Below, in pieces: positions 27,983-40,683 of a stretch of 60,972 nucleotides of DNA. Within the stretch, counting starts at the first letter, position 1, and each line of letters starts with the position of its first letter. The translations under genes were made by a program, and so were the position numbers. The stretch lies in contig JAEEZH010000025.1 of the NCBI GenBank assembly GCA_016288495.1, forward strand, positions 1 through 60,972, written 5' to 3'. This DNA is from Lachnospiraceae bacterium. GTDB taxonomy: Bacteria > Bacillota > Clostridia > Lachnospirales > Lachnospiraceae. The notes beneath the pieces were generated by a model, which ran no database searches, had not been told where the DNA came from, and saw only the letters and a program-made list of their open reading frames with translations.

Positions 27983-29557
27983 TCAGATATAATTGAGAAG
28001 GTTCTGCTGACTGATCTTTCCGGTGGCCATCAAAGCCGCGTTGTAATTGAGCTCAGCTTCAGATACATCGATGGCTATATCCGTCAGCTCCACATTTTCA
28101 TTCTTATCGGCCAGATCCTTAGCGGTAGTCTTGAGATCCATGAGGCGGTTCTTTACCAGCTCCATTCTCTCTATCCTGGTACCTATGGTGGTTCCTGTCA
28201 GAGTCGCCTTCTCGATATATGAAGAGAAGGTGGTCAGTCCGTGTTCAAACATGCGCTGAAGCTTGTCATCCACCAAATCCTTTTCTTTTTTGGCTGCATC
28301 CAGGGAAGTCTTTATACTGTCCTTCTGTGCATCCGTCAACGCGGGATCTGCCAGCATGGACTCCAGACGGGTAACCTTGGCTTCCGCATTATTGCAATCA
28401 TCGATAGCCGTGGTGATCTCGTCTATATCCCTGCCTATTCCGTGCACATACACCTCGGAGGCGTAGGTGTTTATCTGCATCTGCTGGTTTGAGCTGATAT
28501 CGTAGCATATGGCCTGGTCATGAGAATCAAAGACCACAGTACCCGCATCCGTAGTCTGGACACAGTCAAAATAATGCTCAGGTCTCAGATCGCCGGCCTT
28601 GAAACTGCTCTTGTTGTAAACAAACTCCAGCTTATCCGTCTCGTCGAGAGCGGCTATCTGCTCTGCTATGTTTTTGCCAAGGATCAGCTCTCCGGTCTCA
28701 GGTATGAAATTCACATCATTATCGCCGGGATTGTATACATCGTCCAGATATTCATTGTAGTTCGTATAAGTTGATGCATCCTTCGTCTGATAATTCGGTG
28801 AAGGCGAAAGAGTGATGGGCTTCTTCTTATATGGATCATCGGGATCATAACCGGCCTCACCCTTTTTATAATAGTTGTACACCTGCAGCTCCAGATCACC
28901 GGCAGCCATCGCATCCAGATCATCATATGCCAGACGGATCCTGAACACACTGTTCGAATCCACAGTCTGCATAGCCGTCGAAGTATTTGCCGCATCCACA
29001 ACTGCATCATTGGACAGCTTACCGGAAATATGGGTGACCTTGTCCATATCAGCCTTGGAAAAAGTCTCGGTGATATCCGTGTATTTGAAGGTCCCGCCCG
29101 TCAGATCCTCATCCTTTACTATCAGATCCGTGCTCGTCCTGTAACCTGTGAAAAGAGAACGGCCCGCATAATCCGCATTACCGTCATCATAGATCTGCTT
29201 TGCCAGATCCTTAAGCTCGGCAAGGATGGCATTTCTGGATTCCACCGTATTTGTGCCCGTGGCTCCCGTGGTGAACTGTGCCTTCATGGATGTGAGTATG
29301 CCCTTTGTACTCTCCACCGCATCCTGGGTGGCCTGCAGCCAGGCTCCCGCATCATTGGTGTTCCTGTCATAGAACTGGGTGATCTCCGTCAGGTTCGAAC
29401 GCAGCTTCAGCGCTCTTATGGCAGTCACGGGATCATCGGAAGGTCTGGTTATCTTTTTGCCCGAAGCCAGCTGGGTGTTTAACTTATCCAGATAACCCTT
29501 ATTGGAATTGATGTTCCTCAGGGTGTTGTTATTCATCATTTTATTGGTAATTCTCAT
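27983..29557 (-). CDS. flgL: Flagellar hook-associated protein FlgL (HAP3)
   Basis: 524 aa; MRITNKMMNNNTLRNINSNKGYLDKLNTQLASGKKITRPSDDP. Confidence 0.93.
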   Translation of the reverse strand: MRITNKMMNNNTLRNINSNKGYLDKLNTQLASGKKITRPSDDPVTAIRALKLRSNLTEITQFYDRNTNDAGAWLQATQDAVESTKGILTSMKAQFTTGATGTNTVESRNAILAELKDLAKQIYDDGNADYAGRSLFTGYRTSTDLIVKDEDLTGGTFKYTDITETFSKADMDKVTHISGKLSNDAVVDAANTSTAMQTVDSNSVFRIRLAYDDLDAMAAGDLELQVYNYYKKGEAGYDPDDPYKKKPITLSPSPNYQTKDASTYTNYNEYLDDVYNPGDNDVNFIPETGELILGKNIAEQIAALDETDKLEFVYNKSSFKAGDLRPEHYFDCVQTTDAGTVVFDSHDQAICYDISSNQQMQINTYASEVYVHGIGRDIDEITTAIDDCNNAEAKVTRLESMLADPALTDAQKDSIKTSLDAAKKEKDLVDDKLQRMFEHGLTTFSSYIEKATLTGTTIGTRIERMELVKNRLMDLKTTAKDLADKNENVELTDIAIDVSEAELNYNAALMATGKISQQNLLNYI

Positions 29558-29582
29558 GCTTTACCTCCTAACGGATCCTGTT

Positions 29583-29614
29583 GTCATTCTGAGGGCTTTA
29601 GCCCGAAGAATCTT
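29583..29614. repeat. Dispersed palindromic repeat, copy 6 (degenerate)
   Basis: gtcattctgagggctttagcccgaagaatctt between flgL and flgK. Confidence 0.6.
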
Positions 29615-31618
29615 TTATACTCCCGTCTGTGTGATGAGTCTGTCATATATCTCGGTCATCACCTGGATCATCTTTGCGGAGAGATTATACGCATTCTGAT
29701 ACTTCACCAGGTTCAAGGCTTCCTCATCATTGTCCACGCCGGAAACCGACAATCTCTGGTTATCCACAGTGTCCCTGATATTTGTATAATTCTTCTGGAA
29801 GGAATTGGCTGAACCCGCATTCAGCGCTATATCTCCCAGCACACAGTTCAGAAATTCCGACGAGGTACAGCCTCTGAAGAAATTCTTCTGTCCCTTAAGC
29901 GCTTCCATCTCTTCCACCAGATCGGAAGATGACAGGTTCAGATCACCCTGTGTGGTGGTGGTGGCCATCCTGGACACATCGCTTAAAATATAATCGTTTA
30001 CCGCAAAATTAGCTGCTGTCAACTGATAATAGGAATTGGAATAGCTGCTTCTCTTCTGAACCGACAGGGAAGTCTCATCATCCGCGGTATCCGGATAATC
30101 ATATTCATCGGCAAAATTATAAATATCGCCGTCAGTCGCGCCCTGCAGATCCTTTGCCACAAAAAACGCAACCGGATCTTTATCTGACGCCGCATTTCCC
30201 GCCAGGGGATCTCCGTTCAGATCCTCGCCATTTTGCTCTATAGTGTTAAAGCTCTTTGCAAAAAGCCGGATCCACTCATTCATCTGCTCCTGATAATAAG
30301 GAATGCCCTGATATTTTACTTCCGTACCCACATTTGCCTCAGGATCCTTTCCCGTCGCCTTTATCTTGTCTATCAGGTCATACAGTCCGTCGAGAGTCCT
30401 CTTGGAACCGTTATAATCCATATACTGCTTTTCATCCTCTGTCATATGAAAGGTATATACCAGGGAATCTCCCACCTGTTCCACATCCCAGCTGTCATAA
30501 CTGTATTCCGTAACTCCCACCGTCAGAAGTCCTGTGGGATTAAGTGTACATTTGGCGGGATCCTGAAGATATTCGTCCGTTACCTTGGTCTTTATGGTGA
30601 CAGTACCCTCTGCCCTGTCATAAGAATCCACGGTCCCGTTGAAATACTCGCCGTTGTTGCCGTCCCTTATCTGTAAAAGTCCTTTAAGCTCACCGCTGTA
30701 TCTGGCATTAACGGGATAATACGTACTGCCTGTATCCTTCCAGTAAATGTCATACAATCCGTCGGCATCCGACTGGTTTACCTTGTTCCAGTTTTCCCTG
30801 GACTTAAGATCCAACGTCCTGTAATTATACCCCTCCACCAGAGTCTGGTTTCCGGATATGACTACGGTATATTTGTATGCACCGGAAAAATCTCCCGTGG
30901 GCTTCCCATCGGCGTCCAGCACATCGCTGGTGTAGATGGGATCTTCTATAACAGATACATCCACATATTTTGAAAGCTCGTCCACCAGCTGGTTTCTCTG
31001 ATCCCTCAGCTCATTGGCGGTAGTTCCCTTAAGCTCGATGATATTTATCTGGTGATTGATATTGGCGATCTTTTCACCCAGGGAATTGATCTGTTCAACG
31101 ACTGTTTTTATCTGGTCATTTGCGTCGGTCTGAAGCTTTGTCAGATTCTCCGATGCCGAATTAAAATATTCGCACAGCGCCTTTGCCTGGGATATAAAAG
31201 CCGTCCTCACCGAAGTATCCGAAGGATTGTTCTGAAGATCCTCTATCCCTTTGTAAAATCTGTCATACAAAGTGGAAAAGCCCATAACGGTCTCACCGTC
31301 ATCGTTAAAATAATTTTCGATCTGGGCGTTATACTCCGATTTGATATCATATTCCCCAAGAGAAGTGGATGCATTTCTATATTTTATATCATAATATTCA
31401 TTTCTGATCTGATCTATGGACGTGACCGTGGTGCCGGCTCCGGCCATACCGTAAGAGGTATAGGTACGCAGAGCCTGAGCCGCCGTCTGGTTCGTCACCT
31501 GACGCGAATAACCCTTGGTCTCCACATTGGAGATATTGTTACCGGTTGTATTAAGAGCTGCCTGATATGCAGTCAGGCCGCTGTATCCGATCTGCAGTCC
31601 GAAAAATTGTGAAGGCAT
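29615..31618 (-). CDS. flgK: Flagellar hook-associated protein FlgK (HAP1), paralog A
   Basis: 667 aa; GLTAYQAALNTTGNNISNVETKGYSRQ; C-terminal NLVKYQNAYNLSAKMIQVMTEIYDRLI. Confidence 0.93.
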   Translation of the reverse strand: MPSQFFGLQIGYSGLTAYQAALNTTGNNISNVETKGYSRQVTNQTAAQALRTYTSYGMAGAGTTVTSIDQIRNEYYDIKYRNASTSLGEYDIKSEYNAQIENYFNDDGETVMGFSTLYDRFYKGIEDLQNNPSDTSVRTAFISQAKALCEYFNSASENLTKLQTDANDQIKTVVEQINSLGEKIANINHQINIIELKGTTANELRDQRNQLVDELSKYVDVSVIEDPIYTSDVLDADGKPTGDFSGAYKYTVVISGNQTLVEGYNYRTLDLKSRENWNKVNQSDADGLYDIYWKDTGSTYYPVNARYSGELKGLLQIRDGNNGEYFNGTVDSYDRAEGTVTIKTKVTDEYLQDPAKCTLNPTGLLTVGVTEYSYDSWDVEQVGDSLVYTFHMTEDEKQYMDYNGSKRTLDGLYDLIDKIKATGKDPEANVGTEVKYQGIPYYQEQMNEWIRLFAKSFNTIEQNGEDLNGDPLAGNAASDKDPVAFFVAKDLQGATDGDIYNFADEYDYPDTADDETSLSVQKRSSYSNSYYQLTAANFAVNDYILSDVSRMATTTTQGDLNLSSSDLVEEMEALKGQKNFFRGCTSSEFLNCVLGDIALNAGSANSFQKNYTNIRDTVDNQRLSVSGVDNDEEALNLVKYQNAYNLSAKMIQVMTEIYDRLITQTGV

Positions 31619-31637
31619 GCTATCCCTCCTTATCTTT

Positions 31638-31741
31638 AAGATCCTTCGCTAATGTCCTAAGGAATCCACCACTTCGTGATACCCCCTTAGGACGAAATTC
31701 GCTCAGGATGACATATGCGTTTTTGCTCCGCTCAAGATGAC
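31638..31741. repeat. Dispersed palindromic repeat, copy 7 (compound hairpin)
   Basis: aagatccttcgctaatgtcctaagg...ccttaggacgaaattcgctcaggatgac plus partial gctccgctcaagatgacc. Confidence 0.8.
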
Positions 31742-31747
31742 CGGAAA

Positions 31748-33571
31748 TTATGATCCGAGTGTATTGATCAGGTGACTGAGCAGTTCATTTACCGCATTTA
31801 TGTACCGGCTGGATGCATTATATGCATTCTGGTACATGATCATGTTGTTAAGTTCCTCGTTGTCCGATACGCCCAGCACCTGCTGTCTGGCATCCTCTAT
31901 TACTTCCACGGTCATGTTCTGTGCCTGGGATGTCACATTATAAGCGTAACCGATGCTTCCCGCTTCACCCACCAGATTTTTATAATAATCCATATAATTC
32001 GCCGAGGTGTTCACATTGGGATTGAGAGTGTCAAAATCATCTGCAAATAAGGCCACCAGCTGATCTGCCATCTCACGGTTCTCATTGTTATCCGCCGTCA
32101 TGAAGCCCTTTGTGTAGGTAACGGTACCCGCATCGGGATCTATCACTCTGGCTCCGAGCTGGTTATATTCCTGAAGGAGCAGCGGATTGATCTTAAGATT
32201 GGAAGTGGTATACCAGCTTTCCTTTGCGCCCATCTTCCACTTTGCATAATCCTTATCCGTCCCGGCTTCGCCGTCTCCGTCCACATCGCTGCCGTCAAAT
32301 TCGTCCTCTACATCAGCGGGAAGATCCAGAGTCTTATGTTCGTCCAGCGTACCCTGTCTCAAAAACACACTGACGCCGGCCTGATATTTGTTTCCCGTCA
32401 CCGTCGACTCCAACACGGGATTCAACAGTTCATTTATCGAACTGGTGATACCATGTATGAGCTTGTCGAATTCCGCCATGGTATTCTGGATAAGGGACTT
32501 GTTTACGGTCTTGTTGTACTTGATAACATCCTCGTCATAAGCCGCTACCGCCTGATTGTATTCTGTCTCAGACGCTGCTGTAAGCCAGTTCCCATCCTTA
32601 TCCTGATAATCCGATATATCGGGTTTCTCCGGAATATCCACATAATAGCCCCGGTCATTTCCTCTGGCCAGGAGTATGGCTCTCAGGCTTCCCACATCGG
32701 TATTGGCCGCCGAATCAACCTCCCTCGTCAGATCAAATACGGGAACCTTATCTCCGTTCATGTCCGTATCCCGCATCCATACCACATCATAAAATCCCGT
32801 GGTAAAATCTTCCTGGGCTTCCAGTTCGCTTACATATTTCGGTGTTACGAAATCTTTGTGCTCAAACTGGACTATCACGGAACCGTCCCAGTTTTCCTCA
32901 ACCGTGACATATCCGTAAGCGGACAGCTCATCCAGCAGCTGGTTACGGGCATCCCTCAGATCGTTGGCCTTTTCCTGGCCGCCGGTCTCCACTGCCTTTA
33001 TTTTTCTGTTAAGCTCGAGGATTTTGTTACCGTAATCATTGATGATGTCTACGGTATCTTTGACCTTTTCGTTCAGAATATCCTGATATGATGCCAGACC
33101 GTTATATACAGCCTGTGCCTGTTCAAGAAAAGTGGCGCAGGTACTTACGAAGAGGCCCTGATTAGTGGAATTGGCGGGATCCTTCTGAAGCTCCTCGGCC
33201 GCGATCCAGAGATCTGAAAGAGCACTCTGGAATGCCACGCCTTCCATTTCCCCGAAAAGCGTATCCAGCTCAACTGCCGCCTGATATCCTTCTTCGTAAT
33301 ATGCAGCCCTGCCGTTTTCCACGCGATATGTGCGGTCCAGGAAGTAATCCCTCACCTGACGTACCTGTGCGTACGAAACGCCCAGACCTGTCTGCGATTT
33401 AGAGATATAGGACTCACCTACGTTGAGATATGTCCTGTCTGCCTGAACCACCTGCTGACGCGTATATCCCGTGGTATCTATATTTGAAAGGTTGTGGGTC
33501 ACGGTATGAAGGGCATTCTGACTGGTCTGAAGCCCCGACTGACCTATATATAAACTGCCCATTAATGACAT
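31748..33571 (-). CDS. flgK: Flagellar hook-associated protein FlgK, paralog B
   Basis: 607 aa; GLQTSQNALHTVTHNLSNIDTTGYTRQQV; MIMYQNAYNASSRYINAVNELLSHLI. Confidence 0.92.
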   Translation of the reverse strand: MSLMGSLYIGQSGLQTSQNALHTVTHNLSNIDTTGYTRQQVVQADRTYLNVGESYISKSQTGLGVSYAQVRQVRDYFLDRTYRVENGRAAYYEEGYQAAVELDTLFGEMEGVAFQSALSDLWIAAEELQKDPANSTNQGLFVSTCATFLEQAQAVYNGLASYQDILNEKVKDTVDIINDYGNKILELNRKIKAVETGGQEKANDLRDARNQLLDELSAYGYVTVEENWDGSVIVQFEHKDFVTPKYVSELEAQEDFTTGFYDVVWMRDTDMNGDKVPVFDLTREVDSAANTDVGSLRAILLARGNDRGYYVDIPEKPDISDYQDKDGNWLTAASETEYNQAVAAYDEDVIKYNKTVNKSLIQNTMAEFDKLIHGITSSINELLNPVLESTVTGNKYQAGVSVFLRQGTLDEHKTLDLPADVEDEFDGSDVDGDGEAGTDKDYAKWKMGAKESWYTTSNLKINPLLLQEYNQLGARVIDPDAGTVTYTKGFMTADNNENREMADQLVALFADDFDTLNPNVNTSANYMDYYKNLVGEAGSIGYAYNVTSQAQNMTVEVIEDARQQVLGVSDNEELNNMIMYQNAYNASSRYINAVNELLSHLINTLGS

Positions 33572-33634
33572 AGGACATTCCTCCCTTTATCAATCCGGCG
33601 CCCCTCATATCCATCCGGCGACAGGTTTACTTCA

Positions 33635-34153
33635 TTAGCTTTTTGAATCAAACCTGCTTGCCGATGCGGGTGCTATCCCCTGACTGTATGAGCCGCTCTT
33701 TGTGTAATCTCCCGTTTCCGGTCCCGAGGAAACTGCCTGCATAAGATTCATATCAAACTGGATCATCTCAAGAGACAACTGGATGAGACCTCTGTTCCGC
33801 TCATTTATGGTCTTCATCTCTTCCACAGTGACTTTGAGCTTCTCATATATCTGAGAAAGCGCTTCTTTTTCTTTTTCCTGACGCTCCAGCAGCTTTATCA
33901 GCTCGGGAACTTTTAGGGTTTGAACGTCCTTGTTCAGTACGGTGGCTATATCCTTGAGCACCTCTTCCCTGTGCTTATCCAGACCTGTGATACGGTCCAC
34001 AACCACCTGTTCCTCATCCGTGATCCTGGCTAATGACTCCACATCACCCTTTACTATGATGGAAGTCTTCCGGCCGGATATCTCAAGCAGCTTAGAGTAT
34101 TCCTCATTTTCTTTGTTAAGCGTATCTATAAAATCTTCTATCAGACTGGCCAC
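33635..34153 (-). CDS. flgN: Flagellar chaperone FlgN
   Basis: 172 aa helical protein between flgM and flgK; NLMQAVSSGPETGDYTKSG tail. Confidence 0.82.
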   Translation of the reverse strand: MASLIEDFIDTLNKENEEYSKLLEISGRKTSIIVKGDVESLARITDEEQVVVDRITGLDKHREEVLKDIATVLNKDVQTLKVPELIKLLERQEKEKEALSQIYEKLKVTVEEMKTINERNRGLIQLSLEMIQFDMNLMQAVSSGPETGDYTKSGSYSQGIAPASASRFDSKS

Positions 34154-34179
34154 TTAAGTATCCTCCCGTGTAATTATGA

Positions 34180-34461
34180 TCAAACCGCTGCGCTGAATTT
34201 TTCGATAAGCTTGTCAGCGAAGGATTCATTGCTGACCTCATAGGTTCCGTTCTGGATCTTTGACTTAAGGGCAGATGTGATATCGTCCCTGATATCGGAA
34301 GCTTCCTTTACAGCCTTTTTAGCGGTCTGAAAGTCCTTTCCTATACTGGAGAATTCCACTGCGTCCTTTTTGGAAACCTGTGCGGTCTGAGAAGTCTTCG
34401 CCGTCCTCTTGGTGCTGTATAACTGCTGCACCTGATTATACGCCTGAATCCTCATACTCAT
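34180..34461 (-). CDS. flgM: Anti-sigma-28 factor FlgM
   Basis: 93 aa; MSMRIQAYNQVQQLYSTK...KDAVEFSSIGKDFQTAKKAVKEASDIRDD. Confidence 0.88.
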   Translation of the reverse strand: MSMRIQAYNQVQQLYSTKRTAKTSQTAQVSKKDAVEFSSIGKDFQTAKKAVKEASDIRDDITSALKSKIQNGTYEVSNESFADKLIEKFSAAV

Positions 34462-34541
34462 TTCATCAACCTCCTTAGTGTGTCAAAAACTAAAATTCTT
34501 TAGATGATGCAAATACATTCGCTAATGCATTTACACTGTGA

Positions 34542-34568
34542 ATATCGTACAAAATCGGAAAAAACTTA
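34542..34568 (-). promoter_or_regulatory. Sigma-28-type promoter candidate upstream of flgM-flgN-flgK
   Basis: Minus strand TAAG-N15-TACGATAT. Confidence 0.6.
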
Positions 34569-34583
34569 ACCCGACGGCCAAAA

Positions 34584-34616
34584 AAAGAGACACCCTCACA
34601 AAAAGAGTGTCTCTTT
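34584..34616 (-). terminator. Rho-independent terminator downstream of dnaJ
   Basis: Minus strand AAAGAGACACTC...GGTGTCTCTTTTTTT. Confidence 0.85.
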
Positions 34617-34635
34617 CCGGCATATTTTAGTTAAT

Positions 34636-35832
34636 TTAGCTAAATAATCCTTTTTTCTTTTTCTTTGCGGCCTTCTTATCCGCCTCTTTTTCCGCTTTTC
34701 CGGCTTCCCTGGCTTTTGCATTTTCATACCGGGTCACCACATTCAGGGAATCCCCTGTCTGCTCATCGAATTCCTTCATCAGCTCTTTGGCCTTGGCATT
34801 CAGCTTGGTGGGCACCTGGACCACCAGAGTCACATAGTGATCGCCCCTCATGTTGTTATCGCGAAGATAGGGCACGCCTTTCCCTTTAAGACGGACTTTT
34901 GTATCGCTCTGGGTTCCGGGCTTCACATTGTATACTATCTTTCCGTCCACCGTATTTATCAGTATCTCCGATCCCAGCGCAGCCTGTGCGTATGTGATCG
35001 GTACCATGGAGAAGATATTCACATCCTGTCTCATGAATTCGGGATGCTTACGGATAGTCACCTCCACCAGCAGATCTCCTCTGGGACCACCGGCTTTTCC
35101 GGGTTCTCCCTTATCCCTTATCCTGATACTCTGGCCGTTATCTATGCCGGCGGGAACCGTCACGCTTATCTTCTTACGGGACGAGGTATAACCGGTACCG
35201 AAACAATCCGGACATTTTTCCTTTACCACTTTTCCTTCGCCACGACAATCGGGACAGGTTTCCACGCTCTGCATGATCCCGAACAGGGACTGTCTCTGCT
35301 TCACCACCTGACCGCGGCCGCCGCATGTGGTACAGGTCTCGGGGGATGTGCCGGGCTTTGCACCCGTACCGTTACAGGTCTTGCAGGGATCCTTCAGATT
35401 GATGGATATCTCCTTTTCACAGCCTGTAACCGCCTCCTCGAAGGTGATCTCCACGCCGGTCCGCACATTTGCACCCTGCATGGGTCCGCCGCCTCTGCTT
35501 CTTCGTCCGGTCCCGAACAGATCGCCGAATATATCTCCGAACATATCCGTGAAATCCATCCCGGAGAAATCAAATCCGCCGTAGCCTCCTGCTCCGCCCT
35601 GTTCAAAGGCGGCATGGCCAAACTGGTCATACTGACGCCTTTTATCGGCATCCGAGAGAACAGCATAGGCTTCCGAGGCTTCCTTAAACTTCTTCTCGGC
35701 TTCGGCATTACCCGGATTCACATCCGGGTGATATTTCTTTGCCAGATTTCTGTATGCTTTTTTGATCGTTGCGTCATCAGCACCTTTATCGACACCGAGG
35801 ACTTCATAATAATCTCGTTTTGTTTCTGCCAT
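34636..35832 (-). CDS. dnaJ: Chaperone DnaJ
   Basis: 398 aa; J domain with HPD and four CxxCxGxG zinc repeats. Confidence 0.97.
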   Translation of the reverse strand: MAETKRDYYEVLGVDKGADDATIKKAYRNLAKKYHPDVNPGNAEAEKKFKEASEAYAVLSDADKRRQYDQFGHAAFEQGGAGGYGGFDFSGMDFTDMFGDIFGDLFGTGRRSRGGGPMQGANVRTGVEITFEEAVTGCEKEISINLKDPCKTCNGTGAKPGTSPETCTTCGGRGQVVKQRQSLFGIMQSVETCPDCRGEGKVVKEKCPDCFGTGYTSSRKKISVTVPAGIDNGQSIRIRDKGEPGKAGGPRGDLLVEVTIRKHPEFMRQDVNIFSMVPITYAQAALGSEILINTVDGKIVYNVKPGTQSDTKVRLKGKGVPYLRDNNMRGDHYVTLVVQVPTKLNAKAKELMKEFDEQTGDSLNVVTRYENAKAREAGKAEKEADKKAAKKKKKGLFS

Positions 35833-35882
35833 GGCTTTTCTGATTTCCTATTTATTCCTGCTTATTTTCTCTGTATGACATC

Positions 35883-37832
<1,950 letters not shown>

Positions 37833-37885
37833 TCATGATCCCTTGGGCCTTACCCTTGGAATAATATCTGACTGATCTTGATTTT

Positions 37886-38488
37886 CTATTGCGCTACAGC
37901 CACCATACTGTGGCGGACTACCGTATCATTGTATTTATAACCCTTCTGCATCTCCTGAGCTATGACACCCGACTCGTATTCGTCAGTCTCAACCTGCATT
38001 ACCGCATTGTGCAGAGCCGGATCGAACTCACATCCCAGAGCGTCTATGGGAGTCACTCCCAGGCCCGCAAGCTCTGTCATCAGCTGGGTATAAACCTTGT
38101 CGATACCTTCGGCAAAAGGCTCTTTTTTCTGTTCCGGTGTCAGGGTCGCCAGACCTCTTTCAAAATTATCGATCACCGGAAGTATCTTTTCGATCACCGT
38201 CTTTGCGCCCATGTCATACATCTGGGTCTTTTCCTTTTCGGAACGCCTGCGGAAATTCTCGAATTCGGCCATCTGCCTCAGCAGCCTGTCATTTACCTCA
38301 TCAAGCTTTGCCTTAAGCTTGCCTCCGGCTTTGGGATCATCGTCACCGGTATCTGCTTCCTCCGATCCCTCCTCCGTCGCTTTTTCTTCCTCTTCCTTCG
38401 CCTCTTCCTTTATCTCCTCATCGGCGGCGAGTCCCTTCTTCTCAAGGGCCTCACCCTCCGGTTTTTTCTTTGTATTCTTTTTTGACAT
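37886..38488 (-). CDS. grpE: Nucleotide exchange factor GrpE
   Basis: 200 aa; RQMAEFENFRRRSEKEK; located between hrcA and dnaK. Confidence 0.95.
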   Translation of the reverse strand: MSKKNTKKKPEGEALEKKGLAADEEIKEEAKEEEEKATEEGSEEADTGDDDPKAGGKLKAKLDEVNDRLLRQMAEFENFRRRSEKEKTQMYDMGAKTVIEKILPVIDNFERGLATLTPEQKKEPFAEGIDKVYTQLMTELAGLGVTPIDALGCEFDPALHNAVMQVETDEYESGVIAQEMQKGYKYNDTVVRHSMVAVAQ

Positions 38489-38505
38489 TACCGCATCCTC
38501 CTTGG

Positions 38506-39537
38506 CTACTCTTTTTTGTATATGGTACCCAGCTGGTCCATCAGACTCTTCATGGCACCTACCACATGATCGTAATCCATCCTCTTGGGTCCCACGATAC
38601 CTATCGTTCCTTCCACACCCTCATCCAGTCTGTAGGTCGCCGTGACCACGCTGCAATCCTTCATGGACTGTATAGGCGTCTCACTTCCTATGTATATCTG
38701 AATACCGTTATTTTCATCATTGGCCTCCAGCGTATTTCTCACCAGATCCGACAGAGGCCTCTTATCCTCAAAGAAATTAATGATCTCTGATGCCTTCTGA
38801 TTATCGGACAACTCGGGATATCGCAGGATATTGTTGGTACCCGAAGTATAGATCTCCAGATCCTCATCCGCTCTTATAGCGTCGGCCACCGCATCTATCA
38901 CTCCTGCTATCAGCTGGGAATGGATGCCTGCCTTTTCCTTGAGCAGGGTGATGACTCCCAGATTGATATCCTCCATGGACATACCGCAGAGGTTCGTGTT
39001 GAGCAGTATGTTCAGCTTCAGCATGGTATCTTCACTCAGAGGCTCATCCACGTCTATTATCCGGTTTTTAATGATATTTCCCTCTACCACGATGACTGCC
39101 AGGATATGCTCATCATCCACTCTCGAAAGCTGAACGAATTTAAGCTTATTCCTATGATAGGTGGGCGCTGATACCATGGCCGCATACTGGGTATTGGCTG
39201 CCAGAAGCTTCGCTGCCTGCTTAAGGACCTGCTCCACTTTATCCGCCTTTTCCAGGACCAGCTCCATTTTTTCATCCACTTCACGGACGCGGTCTTCCAT
39301 CATGGTATCGACATAAAGCCTGTAACCTTTATCCGAAGGAATACGTCCGGCTGAAGTATGAGGCTGAAGTATATATCCCATCTCCTCCAGGTCCGCCATC
39401 TCATTGCGTATGGTAGCGGAGCTTAAATTCAGATCGGTATATTTGGATATGGTCCTCGACCCAACCGGCTCTCCCGTCTCCAGATAATTCCTGATAACGG
39501 CCTGAAGTATCTTGATTTTTCTCTCGTCCAGATCCAT
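38506..39537 (-). CDS. hrcA: Heat-inducible transcription repressor HrcA
   Basis: 343 aa; GEPVGSRTISKYTDLNLSSATIRNEMADLEEMGYILQPHTSAGRIPS. Confidence 0.97.
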   Translation of the reverse strand: MDLDERKIKILQAVIRNYLETGEPVGSRTISKYTDLNLSSATIRNEMADLEEMGYILQPHTSAGRIPSDKGYRLYVDTMMEDRVREVDEKMELVLEKADKVEQVLKQAAKLLAANTQYAAMVSAPTYHRNKLKFVQLSRVDDEHILAVIVVEGNIIKNRIIDVDEPLSEDTMLKLNILLNTNLCGMSMEDINLGVITLLKEKAGIHSQLIAGVIDAVADAIRADEDLEIYTSGTNNILRYPELSDNQKASEIINFFEDKRPLSDLVRNTLEANDENNGIQIYIGSETPIQSMKDCSVVTATYRLDEGVEGTIGIVGPKRMDYDHVVGAMKSLMDQLGTIYKKE

Positions 39538-39555
39538 ATTCTCACCTTCTTTTTG

Positions 39556-39582
39556 TTAGCACTCAACAAGAGAGAGTGCTAA
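39556..39582. promoter_or_regulatory. CIRCE element (HrcA operator)
   Basis: TTAGCACTC-N9-GAGTGCTAA, exact consensus, upstream of hrcA. Confidence 0.98.
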
Positions 39583-39646
39583 TCACTAAATGTAATGTAG
39601 CACCCTCTGAAATAAATGTCAACAGTTTTTATTATATTTTTATCAT

Positions 39647-40645
39647 CTATCCCTTGAGCATTTCACGAACATAGTCTCCAAGCTGTGAATAGATCAGCCT
39701 CTCCGGGCCGTTGTGAATATCGGTGAATTCCGAAAAAGAAAGTTTCCTGGTCTTTTCCAGGATGTCATCATATTCCATTATCTTTAGCAGAGCTTCATAC
39801 TGTTCCAGCTTTGCATAGCTCATCCCGTCGTCTTTGGTGGGCGTGTATATCCTGTCACAGAGTCTCAGGATCTCAAACAACCCGTCAACGCCTTCTCCCA
39901 GATCCAGGATCACCGTATCGTAATCACATTTTTTCAATTCTTCAAAAAAACCGAACCACTTTTCCTTTTCCACGCTTTTTATATCAAGGGGCGAAAGTGC
40001 GGGCGGAATATAATCCAGACCACCGATGCTCTGGGTTATGGAAGCCATCTTCCATATAAAATTCGGCTTTCCGCGGCTGATATAATACATAATATCCGAA
40101 AGGTCGGTCATGTACGCAGTCTTCATTATATTGTTGAACCCGGAATATTCCTCCATATTTATATACAACACCCTCTTCTCCAACGCCAGTATCTGTCCCA
40201 GTGTCAGGGCAAAAAGAGTCTTGAGGCTTCGTTTTACCGGAGAATAGACCCCTATAAAACTGATATCTCCCCCCACCTGATACAAGCCTGTGACAGGAAA
40301 GGCCGCCTCCGCATATGAATACATCACTTCCTTCAGTATGTTTTCCGTATTCTGATATTTGTATACGCATTTTTCTCCCGAAGGAGAAACAGCGGCATTT
40401 TCCTCCGACAGGATAAACACCTCTCCTGCCTCTATCGGATCCGTTTTCTTTAACAGTTCATATCTGGCCTCCTCAGACACCATCAGCACATCCGGCCTGT
40501 TATCTTTCACAAAATCCGCACACAGATCTATATCCGTAAACGCATGTACCTCAAAGGGTACGTTTTTCTTTGTACTCATATAATTGTTAAGCTGCGATAT
40601 GTATTCCACTTCAAGATCGCATAGCACAAGCATGTTCTTTTTCAT
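39647..40645 (-). CDS. TadZ/CpaE-like protein (receiver-like plus MinD-like ATPase fold)
   Basis: Start at internal Met after GAAAGGAGC; overall fold pattern and coupling to an A24 prepilin peptidase. Confidence 0.6.
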   Translation of the reverse strand: MKKNMLVLCDLEVEYISQLNNYMSTKKNVPFEVHAFTDIDLCADFVKDNRPDVLMVSEEARYELLKKTDPIEAGEVFILSEENAAVSPSGEKCVYKYQNTENILKEVMYSYAEAAFPVTGLYQVGGDISFIGVYSPVKRSLKTLFALTLGQILALEKRVLYINMEEYSGFNNIMKTAYMTDLSDIMYYISRGKPNFIWKMASITQSIGGLDYIPPALSPLDIKSVEKEKWFGFFEELKKCDYDTVILDLGEGVDGLFEILRLCDRIYTPTKDDGMSYAKLEQYEALLKIMEYDDILEKTRKLSFSEFTDIHNGPERLIYSQLGDYVREMLKG

Positions 40646-40683
40646 TTTGCTCCTTTCCGATGAGATCCTTTCGGTCAATCTCT

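Noticed and set aside
37889-38485. 198-aa plus-strand ORF
   Set aside because: Exact antisense shadow of grpE.
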